Below, piece by piece: positions 8,959 through 17,713 of a stretch of DNA of 64,000 bases. The stretch lies in NCBI GenBank assembly GCA_019119895.1, contig DWWD01000032.1, positions 1 through 64,000 on the forward strand. Direction: 5' to 3'. A program made the translations under genes and the position numbers. The notes beneath the pieces were generated by a model. The model saw only the letters and a program-made list of their open reading frames with translations, was not told where the DNA came from and did no database searches. The DNA is from Candidatus Anaerostipes avistercoris. GTDB taxonomy: Bacteria > Bacillota > Clostridia > Lachnospirales > Lachnospiraceae. Within the stretch, counting starts at the first letter, position 1; each line of letters starts with the position of its first letter.

Positions 8959-9933
8959 CTACAAGTTCTCTTTATACCAGTCGATGGCCAGTTTTAACCC
9001 GGTTTCGAAGTCATAGTCCGGATCATATCCCAGCTTTTCTTTGGCTTTTGTGATATCCGCATTGGAGAACTTGATGTCACCCTGACGTTCCGGCCCGAAT
9101 TCCGGTTTAATATCAAGGTTCAGGGTTTCGCATAATACATCGTATACGTGAATCAGGCTTTCTTCAGCGCCGTATGCGATGTTGAAAGCCTCTCCGGCAC
9201 ATTCCTCCGGTGCCTGGCAGGCTTTTAAATTGGCTTCTACCACATTTTCTACAAAGGTAAAGTCTCTTGTCTGCTTTCCGTCACCATTGATTTTCGGCGC
9301 TCTGCCTTCCAGCAGGATTTTGATGAATTTTGGAATGACGGCCGCATAAGCGCCTTCCGGATCCTGGCGTCTTCCAAACACGTTAAAGTAACGGAGACCG
9401 CAGGTCTGCAGGCCATACAGATCTGTATACAGACGTCCGTATTCTTCACAGGTTTTCTTGTGAAGGGCGTATGGTGACAGAACCTGTGCTTCGTATCCCT
9501 CTTTATTCGGGATGACATCGCAGTCTCCGTATACGGCGGAGCTGGATGCGTAAATGAAACGTTTCACTCCCTGGCGTCTGGCTGCTTCCATCATATGTAA
9601 GGTTCCCTGGGCGTTGACTGCGTCATACTCCAGCGGGTTCTCAATGCTGCCCGGCACGCTTCCAAGAGCCGCCTCATGAAGGATATAATCGACTCCTTCG
9701 CAGGCTCTCATACATGTATCAAAGTCCCGGATGTCTCCTTTTATGAATTCGAAATCCGGATGGTTCATAAATTCTTCCATGTTTTCCATCTTTCCTGTGG
9801 AAAGATTATCGAGACAGACGACCGGATACCCCAGTCCTAAGATTGCCTCACAAAGATTTGATCCAATAAATCCTGCTCCCCCTGTTACAAGGAATTTTGT
9901 TCCTTCTGGAAATTTGATTGTATGATACCCCAT
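8959..9933 (-). CDS. UDP-N-acetylhexosamine 4-epimerase-like SDR (WbpP/VipB type)
   Basis: A 324-residue extended SDR epimerase. The NAD-binding motif TGGAGFIGS (17-25), HEAALGSVPGSI (about 86-97), SSSAVYG (130-136) and the catalytic Tyr155-x3-Lys159 pair are all present. The ALGSVP segment is characteristic of UDP-GlcNAc/UDP-GalNAc 4-epimerases such as WbpP rather than GalE. It is the first gene of the exopolysaccharide operon, with an AGGAG ribosome site and an extended -10 promoter upstream, so it should supply UDP-GalNAc or a related sugar to the downstream transferases. Substrate is inferred from similarity; plain UDP-glucose epimerase activity cannot be excluded. Confidence 0.87.
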   Translation of the reverse strand: MGYHTIKFPEGTKFLVTGGAGFIGSNLCEAILGLGYPVVCLDNLSTGKMENMEEFMNHPDFEFIKGDIRDFDTCMRACEGVDYILHEAALGSVPGSIENPLEYDAVNAQGTLHMMEAARRQGVKRFIYASSSAVYGDCDVIPNKEGYEAQVLSPYALHKKTCEEYGRLYTDLYGLQTCGLRYFNVFGRRQDPEGAYAAVIPKFIKILLEGRAPKINGDGKQTRDFTFVENVVEANLKACQAPEECAGEAFNIAYGAEESLIHVYDVLCETLNLDIKPEFGPERQGDIKFSNADITKAKEKLGYDPDYDFETGLKLAIDWYKENL

Positions 9934-9995
9934 ATTTTTATCTCCTTTTTTCTTTTCACTTCTTCACACTCATTCTATTTAGGCATATTATCTAT

Positions 9996-10004
9996 ATTAT
10001 ATCA
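9996..10004 (-). promoter_or_regulatory. Extended -10 promoter for the exopolysaccharide operon
   Basis: On the minus strand TGATATAAT is a perfect TATAAT hexamer with the TGn extension. No -35 of good quality is found 16-19 bp upstream. It lies about 65 bp upstream of the epimerase start, in a strongly A/T-rich leader. Two tandem hairpins separate it from purB: a GGGGAAG/CTTCCCC stem at 10129-10148, without a U-run, and the purB terminator. The rest of the 280-bp gap shows nothing else. Confidence 0.5.
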
Positions 10005-10163
10005 TCTTTTTTTACTTTTCTCGTTTCCATTCCCGCTGTATTTTGTCCTTTTATACATAATATGAAAGATTTCGGCATTCATCTTACCGAATTTTTACAT
10101 ATATTTTCGTTTTCTTCCATAATCGAATAGGGGAAGATTCCTTCCCCTGCCAATCACAAAGAA

Positions 10164-10189
10164 ACCGCCGGATTATTTCCTCCGGCGGT
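10164..10189 (-). terminator. Intrinsic terminator of purB
   Basis: A perfect 9-bp stem ACCGCCGGA/TCCGGCGGT with an 8-nt loop. On the minus strand it is followed by the moderately U-rich TTCTTTG. It starts about 25 bp after the purB stop. Confidence 0.75.
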
Positions 10190-10213
10190 AATGGTGTTTC
10201 TTCTTATTTACAT

Positions 10214-11647
10214 TTATACGTTGATTTCGGCTGTCATTCCAAGGACGTCTTTGTTTTCGTCTAAGATCGGCTGTACCACTTCCTGAATGAATTCTTCTGT
10301 CTGCTGCGGTGCGCGTCCTACGAAATTCTTTGGATCCATAATGGATTCCAGCTGTTCCATGGTCATTCCAAACGCCGGATCATTGGCGATTCTGGTTAAC
10401 AGATCATTTGGTTTTCCTTCTTCTTTTACGACTTTTCCTGCTGCCATGGAATGCACACGGATTCTCTCATGAAGTTCCTGACGGTCTCCGCCGGCTTTCA
10501 CCGCATCCATCATGATGTTTTCGGTTGCCATAAATGGCAGTTCGCTCATCAGGCGGCTTTCGATAACTTTCGGATATACTACCAGGCCGTCTACTACGTT
10601 CAGGTACAGATCCAGGATACCGTCGATGGCAAGGAAGCCTTCCGGTACGGATAAACGTTTGTTAGCAGAGTCATCCAAAGTTCTCTCAAACCACTGGGTG
10701 GATGCTACCATTGCCGGGTTCATGGCGTCTGCCATCACATAGTTTGCCAGAGAGGCAATTCTTTCGCTCCTCATTGGGTTTCTCTTGTATGCCATGGCAG
10801 ATGACCCGATCTGATTCTTCTCAAACGGCTCTTCGATTTCTTTTAAATGCTGGAGCAGACGGATGTCGTTGGAGAATTTATGGGCAGACTGTGCAATCTG
10901 GCTTAATACATTGATCACGCGGGAATCAATTTTTCTTGAATAAGTCTGTCCGGAAACCGGCTGACATTTGTCAAATCCCATTTTTTCTGCAATCATACCG
11001 TCAATCTTCTTGATCGTTTCATGGTCTCCCTCAAACAGCTCCAGGAAACTTGCCTGGGTTCCGGTCGTCCCTTTAGAACCTAAGAGGCGCATGTTTTTGA
11101 TCACATGATCCAAATCTTCCAAATCATATACAAGATCCATCAGCCATAAGGAAGCTCTCTTTCCTACGGTTGTCGGCTGTGCCGGCTGGAAGTGGGTGAA
11201 TCCCAGGGTCGGCAGGTCTTTGTATTTCATGGCGAACTTGGAAAGTTCGTTCATGACGTTCAGAAGTTTTCTGCGCACTAATTTTAACGCTTCTGTCATA
11301 ATGATAATGTCTGTGTTGTCTCCCACGTAGCAGGATGTGGCGCCCAGATGGATGATTCCTTTGGCTTTCGGGCACTGCTGACCGTAAGCGTATACATGGG
11401 ACATAACATCATGGCGCACCAGTTTTTCTCTTTCTTTTGCCACGTCATAGTTGATGTCGTCTGCGTGAGCTTTCAGCTCATCGATCTGTTCCTGGGTGAT
11501 GTCCAGTCCTAATTCTTTTTCTGTTTCTGCCAGTGCGATCCACAGCTTTCTCCATGTTTTGAATTTCTTATCCGGAGAAAAGATGTACTGCATTTCTTTG
11601 CTGGCGTAGCGTTCTGATAATGGGCTCTGGTATCTGTCGTTACTCAT
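10214..11647 (-). CDS. purB: Adenylosuccinate lyase
   Basis: A 477-residue member of the fumarase/aspartase superfamily. The signature loop GSSAMAYKRNPMRSER (about 285-300) carries the catalytic serine. TGTQASFLELF and LGATSCYVGDNTD match adenylosuccinate lyases. The enzyme cleaves SAICAR to AICAR and adenylosuccinate to AMP, acting twice in purine synthesis in the cytoplasm. It is the last gene of a purC-purF-purB cluster, 9 bp after purF, and is followed by an intrinsic terminator. Length and motifs are normal. No purine riboswitch or G-box was seen in front of the cluster. Confidence 0.97.
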   Translation of the reverse strand: MSNDRYQSPLSERYASKEMQYIFSPDKKFKTWRKLWIALAETEKELGLDITQEQIDELKAHADDINYDVAKEREKLVRHDVMSHVYAYGQQCPKAKGIIHLGATSCYVGDNTDIIIMTEALKLVRRKLLNVMNELSKFAMKYKDLPTLGFTHFQPAQPTTVGKRASLWLMDLVYDLEDLDHVIKNMRLLGSKGTTGTQASFLELFEGDHETIKKIDGMIAEKMGFDKCQPVSGQTYSRKIDSRVINVLSQIAQSAHKFSNDIRLLQHLKEIEEPFEKNQIGSSAMAYKRNPMRSERIASLANYVMADAMNPAMVASTQWFERTLDDSANKRLSVPEGFLAIDGILDLYLNVVDGLVVYPKVIESRLMSELPFMATENIMMDAVKAGGDRQELHERIRVHSMAAGKVVKEEGKPNDLLTRIANDPAFGMTMEQLESIMDPKNFVGRAPQQTEEFIQEVVQPILDENKDVLGMTAEINV

Positions 11648-11656
11648 ATTAACTCC

Positions 11657-13084
11657 TTACTTTTCATAGTTGCCACGGATATCCCGTGTTGGCGGTTCCA
11701 TTGGGTATTTTCCTGTGAAGCATCCTTTGCAGATCGGCAGGCCTTTGACCATTTCAGAGAGCCTTTCCTCTCTCAGATAGCCCAGGCTGTCAGCTCCAAT
11801 GACTTTGCGGATGTCTTCAATGGTGCGGTTATATGCGATCAGCTGCTCTCTGGCCGGAATGTCGGTTCCAAAATAGCATGGCCATAAGAATGGCGGTGAA
11901 CTGATCCTTACGTGGACCTCGGTCGCCCCTGCATCCCTTAACATGGAAACGATGCGGTCGCTGGTCGTTCCTCTTACAATGGAGTCATCGATCATAATGA
12001 TTCTCTTTCCTTCCACCGCTTCCTTGATCACGTTCAATTTGATCTGTACGCTGGATTCCCTGCTGCTCTGACCCGGCTTAATGAAAGTTCTTCCCACATA
12101 AGCGTTCTTTACAAAGGCCTTTCCGTAAGGAATTCCGGATTCTCTGGAATATCCCAGAGCTGCCGTGTTTCCGGATTCCGGCACGCCGACTACCATGTCT
12201 GCTTCTACCGGAGAATCCTGTGCCAGGAAACGTCCTGCCTTGATTCTGGAATCATAGACGTCCACGCCGTCAATCCGGCTGTCCGGTCTTGCAAAGTAGA
12301 TATATTCAAAGATACACCTTGCTTCCTGTTCTTCTGGAAGACATTTTTCACAATTGGACTGAATGCCGTCTTTTGTGATGACAACAATCTCTCCCGGTCT
12401 TACATCCCGGACAAATTCCGCGCCAATGGTATCCAGGGCACAGCTTTCGGATGCCAGAATATAGGCGTTGTCACGTTTTCCAATGCAAAGAGGCTTGAAT
12501 CCGTAAGGATCTCTTGCACCGATCAGTTTGCGCGGAGACATAACAATCAGGGAGTAGGCCCCTTTGATCTTATCCATGGCGTTTGCCACTGCCTTTTCAA
12601 CAGAATCTACTTTGATTCTTTCTCTCGCAATATGATACGCGATCACCTCTGAATCAATGGTCGTCTGGAAAATAGCTCCTGTCTGTTCCAGTTCTTCCCT
12701 TAATTCCAGTGCGTTGATCAGGTTTCCGTTGTGGGCTACGCCCAGGATTCCTTTTACATAGTTCAGCACCAGCGGCTGGGCATTTTCTCTTGTACTCTCT
12801 CCGGCAGTGGAGTAGCGGACATGTCCTACGCCGATATCTCCCTTTAAGCCTGCTAAAATTTCCGGTGTGAATACTTCGTTGCAAAGTCCCATTCCCTTGT
12901 GGGTGCAAATGTTGCGTTTTGGCCCGTTGGTGTCCGCCACGGCGATTCCGCAGCTTTCCTGGCCTCTGTGCTGCAATGCGAACAGTCCGTAATAAATGGT
13001 GGAAGCTACATTATTTCCATCGAAATCGTAAATTCCAAAAACTCCGCATTCTTCTCCTAACTTATCAAAGTTCTCTCTGCTCAT
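11657..13084 (-). CDS. purF: Amidophosphoribosyltransferase
   Basis: An N-terminal Ntn-type glutaminase plus a type I phosphoribosyltransferase. CGVFGIYDFDG supplies the nucleophilic cysteine, exposed after a short propeptide is removed. ALQHRGQESCG and the PRPP loop IIMIDDSIVRGTTS are present, and the C-terminal cysteines (CKGCFTGKYP) fit the Fe-S form of the enzyme. It catalyses the first committed purine step, PRPP plus glutamine to phosphoribosylamine. The chosen start leaves a 12-residue propeptide and has an AGGAAGG site 12 bp upstream. An alternative ATG at 13108 overlaps the purC stop by 4 bp. It is translated from the purC-purF-purB message. Confidence 0.96.
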   Translation of the reverse strand: MSRENFDKLGEECGVFGIYDFDGNNVASTIYYGLFALQHRGQESCGIAVADTNGPKRNICTHKGMGLCNEVFTPEILAGLKGDIGVGHVRYSTAGESTRENAQPLVLNYVKGILGVAHNGNLINALELREELEQTGAIFQTTIDSEVIAYHIARERIKVDSVEKAVANAMDKIKGAYSLIVMSPRKLIGARDPYGFKPLCIGKRDNAYILASESCALDTIGAEFVRDVRPGEIVVITKDGIQSNCEKCLPEEQEARCIFEYIYFARPDSRIDGVDVYDSRIKAGRFLAQDSPVEADMVVGVPESGNTAALGYSRESGIPYGKAFVKNAYVGRTFIKPGQSSRESSVQIKLNVIKEAVEGKRIIMIDDSIVRGTTSDRIVSMLRDAGATEVHVRISSPPFLWPCYFGTDIPAREQLIAYNRTIEDIRKVIGADSLGYLREERLSEMVKGLPICKGCFTGKYPMEPPTRDIRGNYEK

Positions 13085-13104
13085 TGTAGTTTCAAGCCTT
13101 CCTA

Positions 13105-13809
13105 TCATAATACTAATCTTCTATACACTTCTTCATAAACTGCCTCGACATTTCCCATATCATAACGGAATCTGTCCCGGTCCAGCTTTTCATTGGTCTG
13201 CGCATCCCAGAGGCGGCAGGTATCCGGCGAGATTTCATCCACAAGGATGATTTCTCCTTCATAGCGTCCGAACTCGACCTTAAAATCCACCAGCTTGATA
13301 CCGGCTTTGATGAGTTCTCCTATCATTACCTCGTTGATCCGGAATGCATAGTCGGTGATCGTTTTGATTTCTTCCGGCGTTCCTATCCCCAGTGTCAGAG
13401 CATAGTGCTCATTGATCCATGGGTTGTTCCGCCTGTCATCTTTAAAGTGAAACTCCAGGGTCGGCGGCAGCAGTTCATACCCTTCCGGGATCCCAAGCCT
13501 TCTGGCGATGCTTCCCGCCGCAATGTTTCGGACAATGACTTCCATCGGAACGATCTCCGCTTTCTTAACGACCGTTTCCCGGTCGCTGATTTCCTGTACA
13601 TAATGGGTCGGAATTCCATTTTGTTCTATAATTCTCAGCATGTAGTTGGTCATCCGATTGTTGACGATTCCCTTGTCTTTGATGATTCCTTTTTTCTTCC
13701 CGTCACAGGCAGTGATATCGTCTTTATAATCGATGATCAGCAAATCCGGATCGTCTGTTTCAAACATCCTTTTTGCCTTTCCTTCATACCGTAAGCTTCT
13801 TTTTTGCAT
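13105..13809 (-). CDS. purC: Phosphoribosylaminoimidazole-succinocarboxamide synthase (SAICAR synthetase)
   Basis: A 234-residue enzyme that joins CAIR with aspartate using ATP. The N-terminal YEGKAKRMF strand, DDITACDGKKKG, VNNRMTNYM, the substrate signature PMEVIVRNIAAGS and LVDEISPDTCRLWD are all diagnostic. The start at 13809 is preceded by AGAAGGAG at good distance; an upstream in-frame ATG at 13839 adds ten unlikely residues. It is the first gene of the purCFB operon. The upstream gap holds the GH3-gene terminator and a weak extended -10 (TGGTAGTAT); no riboswitch-like fold was recognised, so regulation is unclear. Confidence 0.96.
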   Translation of the reverse strand: MQKRSLRYEGKAKRMFETDDPDLLIIDYKDDITACDGKKKGIIKDKGIVNNRMTNYMLRIIEQNGIPTHYVQEISDRETVVKKAEIVPMEVIVRNIAAGSIARRLGIPEGYELLPPTLEFHFKDDRRNNPWINEHYALTLGIGTPEEIKTITDYAFRINEVMIGELIKAGIKLVDFKVEFGRYEGEIILVDEISPDTCRLWDAQTNEKLDRDRFRYDMGNVEAVYEEVYRRLVL

Positions 13810-13878
13810 GATGAAACTCCTTCTTTCTTGCCATTTCAAGACTTACTCCTTCTAGATACTACCATATGAAAGAAGAAA

Positions 13879-13901
13879 CTGCAAGGAAGGATTCCCTGCA
13901 G
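13879..13901 (-). terminator. Intrinsic terminator of the GH3 lipoprotein gene
   Basis: A 10-bp stem CTGCAGGGAA/TTCCTTGCAG (one G-U pair) with a 3-nt loop. On the minus strand it is followed by TTTCTTCTTTC. It begins 8 bp after the stop codon of the GH3 gene. Confidence 0.8.
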
Positions 13902-13909
13902 CTTCTCTG

Positions 13910-15115
13910 CTATTCGTTATCATTCAGCAAATCTGTATCCGGCGGTATGACCCCGCGTTTTAACTTTGTATAGATAATCCGCTCTACAGAATCATTGATT
14001 CTTGATTTTTTGATATCTCCGTCATCCACGGCTTTTTTTACTGCGTCATAGGCCTCGCCCAGATCATTGGGCATCAGGATGACGTCCACTCCCGCCTGGA
14101 TGGCTTTGACAGCTGCGTCTCCTGCAGAATAATCGTTGGTAATGGCTTTCATGTTCATGGCGTCTGTCATGATCATACCGTTAAATTCCAGCTCATTCCT
14201 TAAAATATCGGTGACAACCCTCTTGCTTAAAGTCGACGGCTCTCTCTGATCTGTAACATTGCTCAGCATCAGATGAGATACCATAATAGAATCTACATCT
14301 GCGTCGATTCCCGCCTCAAAAGGTTTAAAGTCGACTTTTCTGAGTGTCTGAATGGTCTGTTCGGCTTCCGCGCTGCCTCTGTGAGTATCTCCCCAGGTAT
14401 CGCCGCTGCCTGGAAAATGCTTCAGTACCGCAGAAATCTGCTGCCCCTGCATGCTTTTTACCAGGATGCTTATAATATCAGACACATCACCAGCGTCAGA
14501 TCCAAAGCTCCGGTCTCCGATTTCTGTGTTGGATTCGTTGGTCAGGACATCTGCCACCGGCGCCAGATTCATATTGAATCCCAGCTTTTTCAGCTGGCTG
14601 CTCTGCGTCTTTCCCATTTCTTCAATCTGGTCATCGTCATAGGTCTCGCCGACTTCTTTCGCTGACGGATAATGTGTGACGCCCATATCTTCATTGGATG
14701 ATACCCGGGCGACAGATCCTCCTTCCTCGTCAACGGCCGCAAACAGCGGAATGTCGGAAGCATCCTGCAGATTGCTGATCAGTTCCTTTGTCTGGTCAGA
14801 GTCCTTCATATTTCTGGAAAACAGAACGACGCCGCCGATGGAATACTGATCGATGGTTTTCTTCATCTGGCTGGTAACGCTCTGCTGGGATTTGGTATCC
14901 CCCTCATCCAGAGAATATAAAGATGTAATAAACATCTGTCCGATCTTATCCTCCAGAGACATCGCGTCAGTAATATCTTCTGCCATACCTCTCAGGGTCG
15001 CTTCGTCCAGATCTTCTGTTTTTACCGTAGTATCTTTATCGTTCTGCTTTGACTGGCATCCGGCGCAAAAGAGCATGATAAAAATTAAAACAAGGCTTAC
15101 AATCCTTCGCTTCAT
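13910..15115 (-). CDS. GH3 family lipoprotein, beta-N-acetylhexosaminidase-like (NagZ type)
   Basis: About 401 residues. A basic N-terminus and hydrophobic stretch end in a cysteine at a lipobox-like FCAGC, so the mature protein is probably a lipid-anchored extracytoplasmic enzyme. The glycoside hydrolase 3 core contains AAVDEEGG, KHFPGSGDTWGDTH with the Asp-x-His pair used as acid/base by NagZ-type enzymes, and MTDAMNMKAI with the nucleophilic aspartate (about 318). It probably removes N-acetylglucosamine from muropeptides or similar glycans. The start at 15115 is preferred because its AAAGGA site is 9 bp away; the ATG at 15124 has no spacing. It is a single-gene unit with its own promoter and terminator. 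Confidence 0.88.
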   Translation of the reverse strand: MKRRIVSLVLIFIMLFCAGCQSKQNDKDTTVKTEDLDEATLRGMAEDITDAMSLEDKIGQMFITSLYSLDEGDTKSQQSVTSQMKKTIDQYSIGGVVLFSRNMKDSDQTKELISNLQDASDIPLFAAVDEEGGSVARVSSNEDMGVTHYPSAKEVGETYDDDQIEEMGKTQSSQLKKLGFNMNLAPVADVLTNESNTEIGDRSFGSDAGDVSDIISILVKSMQGQQISAVLKHFPGSGDTWGDTHRGSAEAEQTIQTLRKVDFKPFEAGIDADVDSIMVSHLMLSNVTDQREPSTLSKRVVTDILRNELEFNGMIMTDAMNMKAITNDYSAGDAAVKAIQAGVDVILMPNDLGEAYDAVKKAVDDGDIKKSRINDSVERIIYTKLKRGVIPPDTDLLNDNE

Positions 15116-15163
15116 CTTTCGCATTCCTTTCTTTCGAGACTCACTCCTGTGAAGTTTGATATC

Positions 15164-15192
15164 AGTATATCATTTTTCCCAAAAACTGTCCA
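15164..15192 (-). promoter_or_regulatory. Promoter of the GH3 lipoprotein gene
   Basis: TGGACA and TATACT separated by 17 bp on the minus strand, about 50 bp upstream of the chosen start. Five of six bases match consensus in each hexamer. Confidence 0.65.
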
Positions 15193-15236
15193 TGAATCTT
15201 CTGTGAATAGACAGGAACGCAGTTTCCCATAAGAAG

Positions 15237-15364
15237 GAATCCTGTTTTACAGGATTCTCCGCCTGCGGCGGGTCGCATAGGCGGCATCTTCCTTTCCGCC
15301 GCAGTACGATCCTCGCGGAGCGTTTTTATTTCATGGGAAAGCAATTTCCCATGAAATAAAAAAG
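15237..15364. repeat. 128-bp structured interspersed repeat, copy 1
   Basis: This copy aligns without gaps over 128 bp with the one at 21453-21580, with about 15 differences. Three paired regions are visible: GAATCCTGT/ACAGGATTC; CTCCGC-CTGCGGCGG paired with CCGCCGCAG and, after a 10-nt bulge, GCGGAG; and a long terminal hairpin TTTATTTCATGGG/CCCATGAAATAAA. Differences between copies preserve pairing (for example CATGGG/CCCATG against CACAGG/CCTGTG). It lies between the GH3 promoter and a minus-strand terminator whose U-tract merges with its A/T-rich end. It encodes no convincing protein. Confidence 0.85.
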
Positions 15365-15367
15365 AAA

Positions 15368-15396
15368 AAGTTCCTGCCCAAGGGCGGCAAGAACTT
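15368..15396 (-). terminator. Intrinsic terminator downstream of the sensor kinase gene
   Basis: Stem AAGTTCTTGCC/GGCAGGAACTT with one G-U pair and a 7-nt loop. On the minus strand it is followed by TTTCTTTTTT, which runs into the structured repeat. It lies about 200 bp after the kinase stop. The intervening 15397-15598 is A/T-rich with only a weak GGCG/CGCC hairpin and no gene. Confidence 0.7.
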
Positions 15397-15598
15397 CCTC
15401 TAAACCGTACCTGAAATATAAGGCGAACGATACCGTCAACCATGTATCATAAGCTATACCGTCCCACACTTCCGCATATTCCTCAGTACATTATATAGTA
15501 TATACTTTTCTATTTACATTTTCTACTGTTTATTTGAAAAAATACAATTTTTTTTCATTTTTTTGATTTTTGGGCGGTATATCGCCTGTTTTTTTACA

Positions 15599-17713
15599 TC
15601 ATTTGACTTTTTCTGTGTATTTCTGGAAAGAAATCTCTACCCGGAACTGATCTCCTCGGATTTCGATTCCGAATTTTCCGCCGCAGTTTTGAGTAAAACT
15701 ATCCGCAATGGACAGTCCCAGTCCATTTCCTTCACTGGTCCTGGATTTCTCCGCCCGTGCAAACCGTTCCATAATTTCTTCTTCCGTAAAGTCCATCTCG
15801 TAAGAAGCCGTATTGACAACCTCAAGTTTCAGCCGGTCGGCAGTTTCACTGATGTCGATAAAAATACGGGTTCCCTTCATAGAATACTTCAGCGCATTTT
15901 CCAGGACATTTTGTACCACGCGGTACATGCGGTTGACGTCGCCCAGGAATTTTGTATTCTGCGCTGTACACTGAAACCGGATATGAAAACCGGATGCTTC
16001 AATCTTATCTTCCATATCCACCAGAGTCTGCTCCAGCAGCCTGCGCATATCCATGACTTCCATGGAAATCTTGGCATTGCCGCTGGTAGATTTCGCCAGT
16101 TCAAACAGATCTGAAATGATATTTTTCAGACGCTCTGTTTTCTGCGTCAGGATTCTCACGTAATCTTTTGCCTCCGGTGACAGCGTTTCATCCCTGCTCA
16201 GAAGATCCACATACCCTATAATAGAAGTCAGCGGCGTTTTCAGATCATGAGATACGTTCGTAATCAAATCAATTTTCATACGTTCATTCCGCATCTGGTC
16301 TTCCAGGGCTTTTTCCATGCCGTTTCCAATGTTTGCAAGTTTCTGGCTGTAATCGTAATAGATGGTTCCCTCTTCGATATCCGTTGTTGCCGTCAGTTCT
16401 CCGTTGGCGATCCGGTCAATCTGTTCTACCAGTTTGTTTAAGTCCTTTTGTTCCGCAGCGTATTTATCAGAATATCTTACCAGATATTTCAGTCCGACGG
16501 CTCCAAGGATAATAAATCCAAGACCCAGGACGCCGGACAGATTCATAATTCCAACTCCAAAGATGATAAATACAATCAGGATTCTTCTTCCAAGCCGGTA
16601 TTGACGGATTCGGTCTTCCACATGCTGCTGTTCAAAGCTCATGGCTTCATATTCCAGCTCCCGCCTCTTCTTAGAATTTCGATACCATTTCCGGAAATAT
16701 CCTACACAGAGGGTAGAATCCAGAAGATTGTGCTCTTTGATTCTCCAGACTGTTGTCTGTATGCAGACCGCAAACAGAGCAATGAGCCCCGGCAGAGCGA
16801 ACCAGCAGATCATCATAATCAGATCCACCTGAGTTCTGTCCGTCAAACCAGTAGCATAGTCCTGACTTACCCCCCATGTCCATGCACATAATCCAAGAAT
16901 TCCGACTCCAATCCAGAAAGCTGCTACCACGATGACTTCCCACCAGATATGATCCAGCCACCGGAAAAATCTGGTACGTTTTTCCTGCAGTGCAAATAGT
17001 ATAATCAGAAGGATACATCCGACTGCTTCCAGCGCCAGAATGACAGTGATTTCTTTTACATACTGGATCAGCTGCGTCTGCTCTTTTTTATATTCCTGTT
17101 CAATCAAATCCATACCCTTTTGAGTGATGCGGATGCGAATCGTTCCTGATTCCAGCCGCTGTCCTTCTTCCCCATTGATCAGCAGACCTTCCGGCAGAGT
17201 AATCATCATGTCTCCTGAAACCTGATAAAACGCCTCCGGATCGTATTCACCGTCATATCCGTTTTCCCATTGAGTGAATTGTCCTGCCCGGTTGACCGGC
17301 TCGCTTTGATCCCTTGCAATTGTCATTTCCATCGTATTGCCGCCGCGGAAATCAGCCTTTTGATTTCCATATTGTGTTTCTTCCTGAACCGTTCTTTTTC
17401 CATACGGTTTGATCACCAGCGCGGCATCCAGCGCCATCTCATCTTTTAATTTACTGAGCAGGTCTTCAGAAATCCCCTGATAACCTTCACTCTCCAAAGC
17501 ATACCCCTGTTCCTGCGCCCACTGAAACAGCAGACCCTGCTGGTATAAATTGGTGAAATATCCATTTTCCTGGAATTCATCCATTGAAACCCCTGCCTGT
17601 AAAGAGGCCGCTCCGTTGGTGCCGTTAATTCCGTACACACCTCCCGCTGCCATCAGGCAGAGTACGACCGCAATACACAGCGTATTAATCCATCTTTTCC
17701 ATTTTGTATCCAA
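15599..17713 (-). CDS. Sensor histidine kinase
   Basis: A 704-residue membrane kinase. A first helix (about 10-29) is followed by an extracytoplasmic region (about 30-215), further membrane segments near 220-243, 258-278, 298-322 and 376-412, and a HAMP-like linker (about 413-470). The HisKA box holds SHDLKTPLTSIIGY (phospho-acceptor His489), the N box LENALKYS (605-612) and the G box GNGLGLSIAD. It should autophosphorylate and pass phosphate to the response regulator whose gene it overlaps by 29 bp. The N-terminal sensor resembles no domain I can name, and the extra membrane segments are unusual for the class. Its signal is unknown. Confidence 0.92.
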   Translation of the reverse strand: MDTKWKRWINTLCIAVVLCLMAAGGVYGINGTNGAASLQAGVSMDEFQENGYFTNLYQQGLLFQWAQEQGYALESEGYQGISEDLLSKLKDEMALDAALVIKPYGKRTVQEETQYGNQKADFRGGNTMEMTIARDQSEPVNRAGQFTQWENGYDGEYDPEAFYQVSGDMMITLPEGLLINGEEGQRLESGTIRIRITQKGMDLIEQEYKKEQTQLIQYVKEITVILALEAVGCILLIILFALQEKRTRFFRWLDHIWWEVIVVAAFWIGVGILGLCAWTWGVSQDYATGLTDRTQVDLIMMICWFALPGLIALFAVCIQTTVWRIKEHNLLDSTLCVGYFRKWYRNSKKRRELEYEAMSFEQQHVEDRIRQYRLGRRILIVFIIFGVGIMNLSGVLGLGFIILGAVGLKYLVRYSDKYAAEQKDLNKLVEQIDRIANGELTATTDIEEGTIYYDYSQKLANIGNGMEKALEDQMRNERMKIDLITNVSHDLKTPLTSIIGYVDLLSRDETLSPEAKDYVRILTQKTERLKNIISDLFELAKSTSGNAKISMEVMDMRRLLEQTLVDMEDKIEASGFHIRFQCTAQNTKFLGDVNRMYRVVQNVLENALKYSMKGTRIFIDISETADRLKLEVVNTASYEMDFTEEEIMERFARAEKSRTSEGNGLGLSIADSFTQNCGGKFGIEIRGDQFRVEISFQKYTEKVK

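Noticed and set aside
13840..13910. Possible purine riboswitch ahead of purC
   Set aside because: The gap is only about 70 bp beyond the GH3 terminator and shows none of the conserved G-box core or paired stems.
15162..15443. Minus-strand 93-codon open frame across the structured repeat, similar to an 86-codon frame at 21420-21680
   Set aside because: The shared peptide segment arises because both copies of the non-coding repeat are read in the same frame. Changes follow RNA pairing rather than codon positions, and there is no ribosome site.
15540..15598. Small GGCG/CGCC hairpin followed by a T-run on the plus strand after the kinase gene
   Set aside because: The stem has only four GC pairs and the T-run is on the strand opposite to the adjacent gene.
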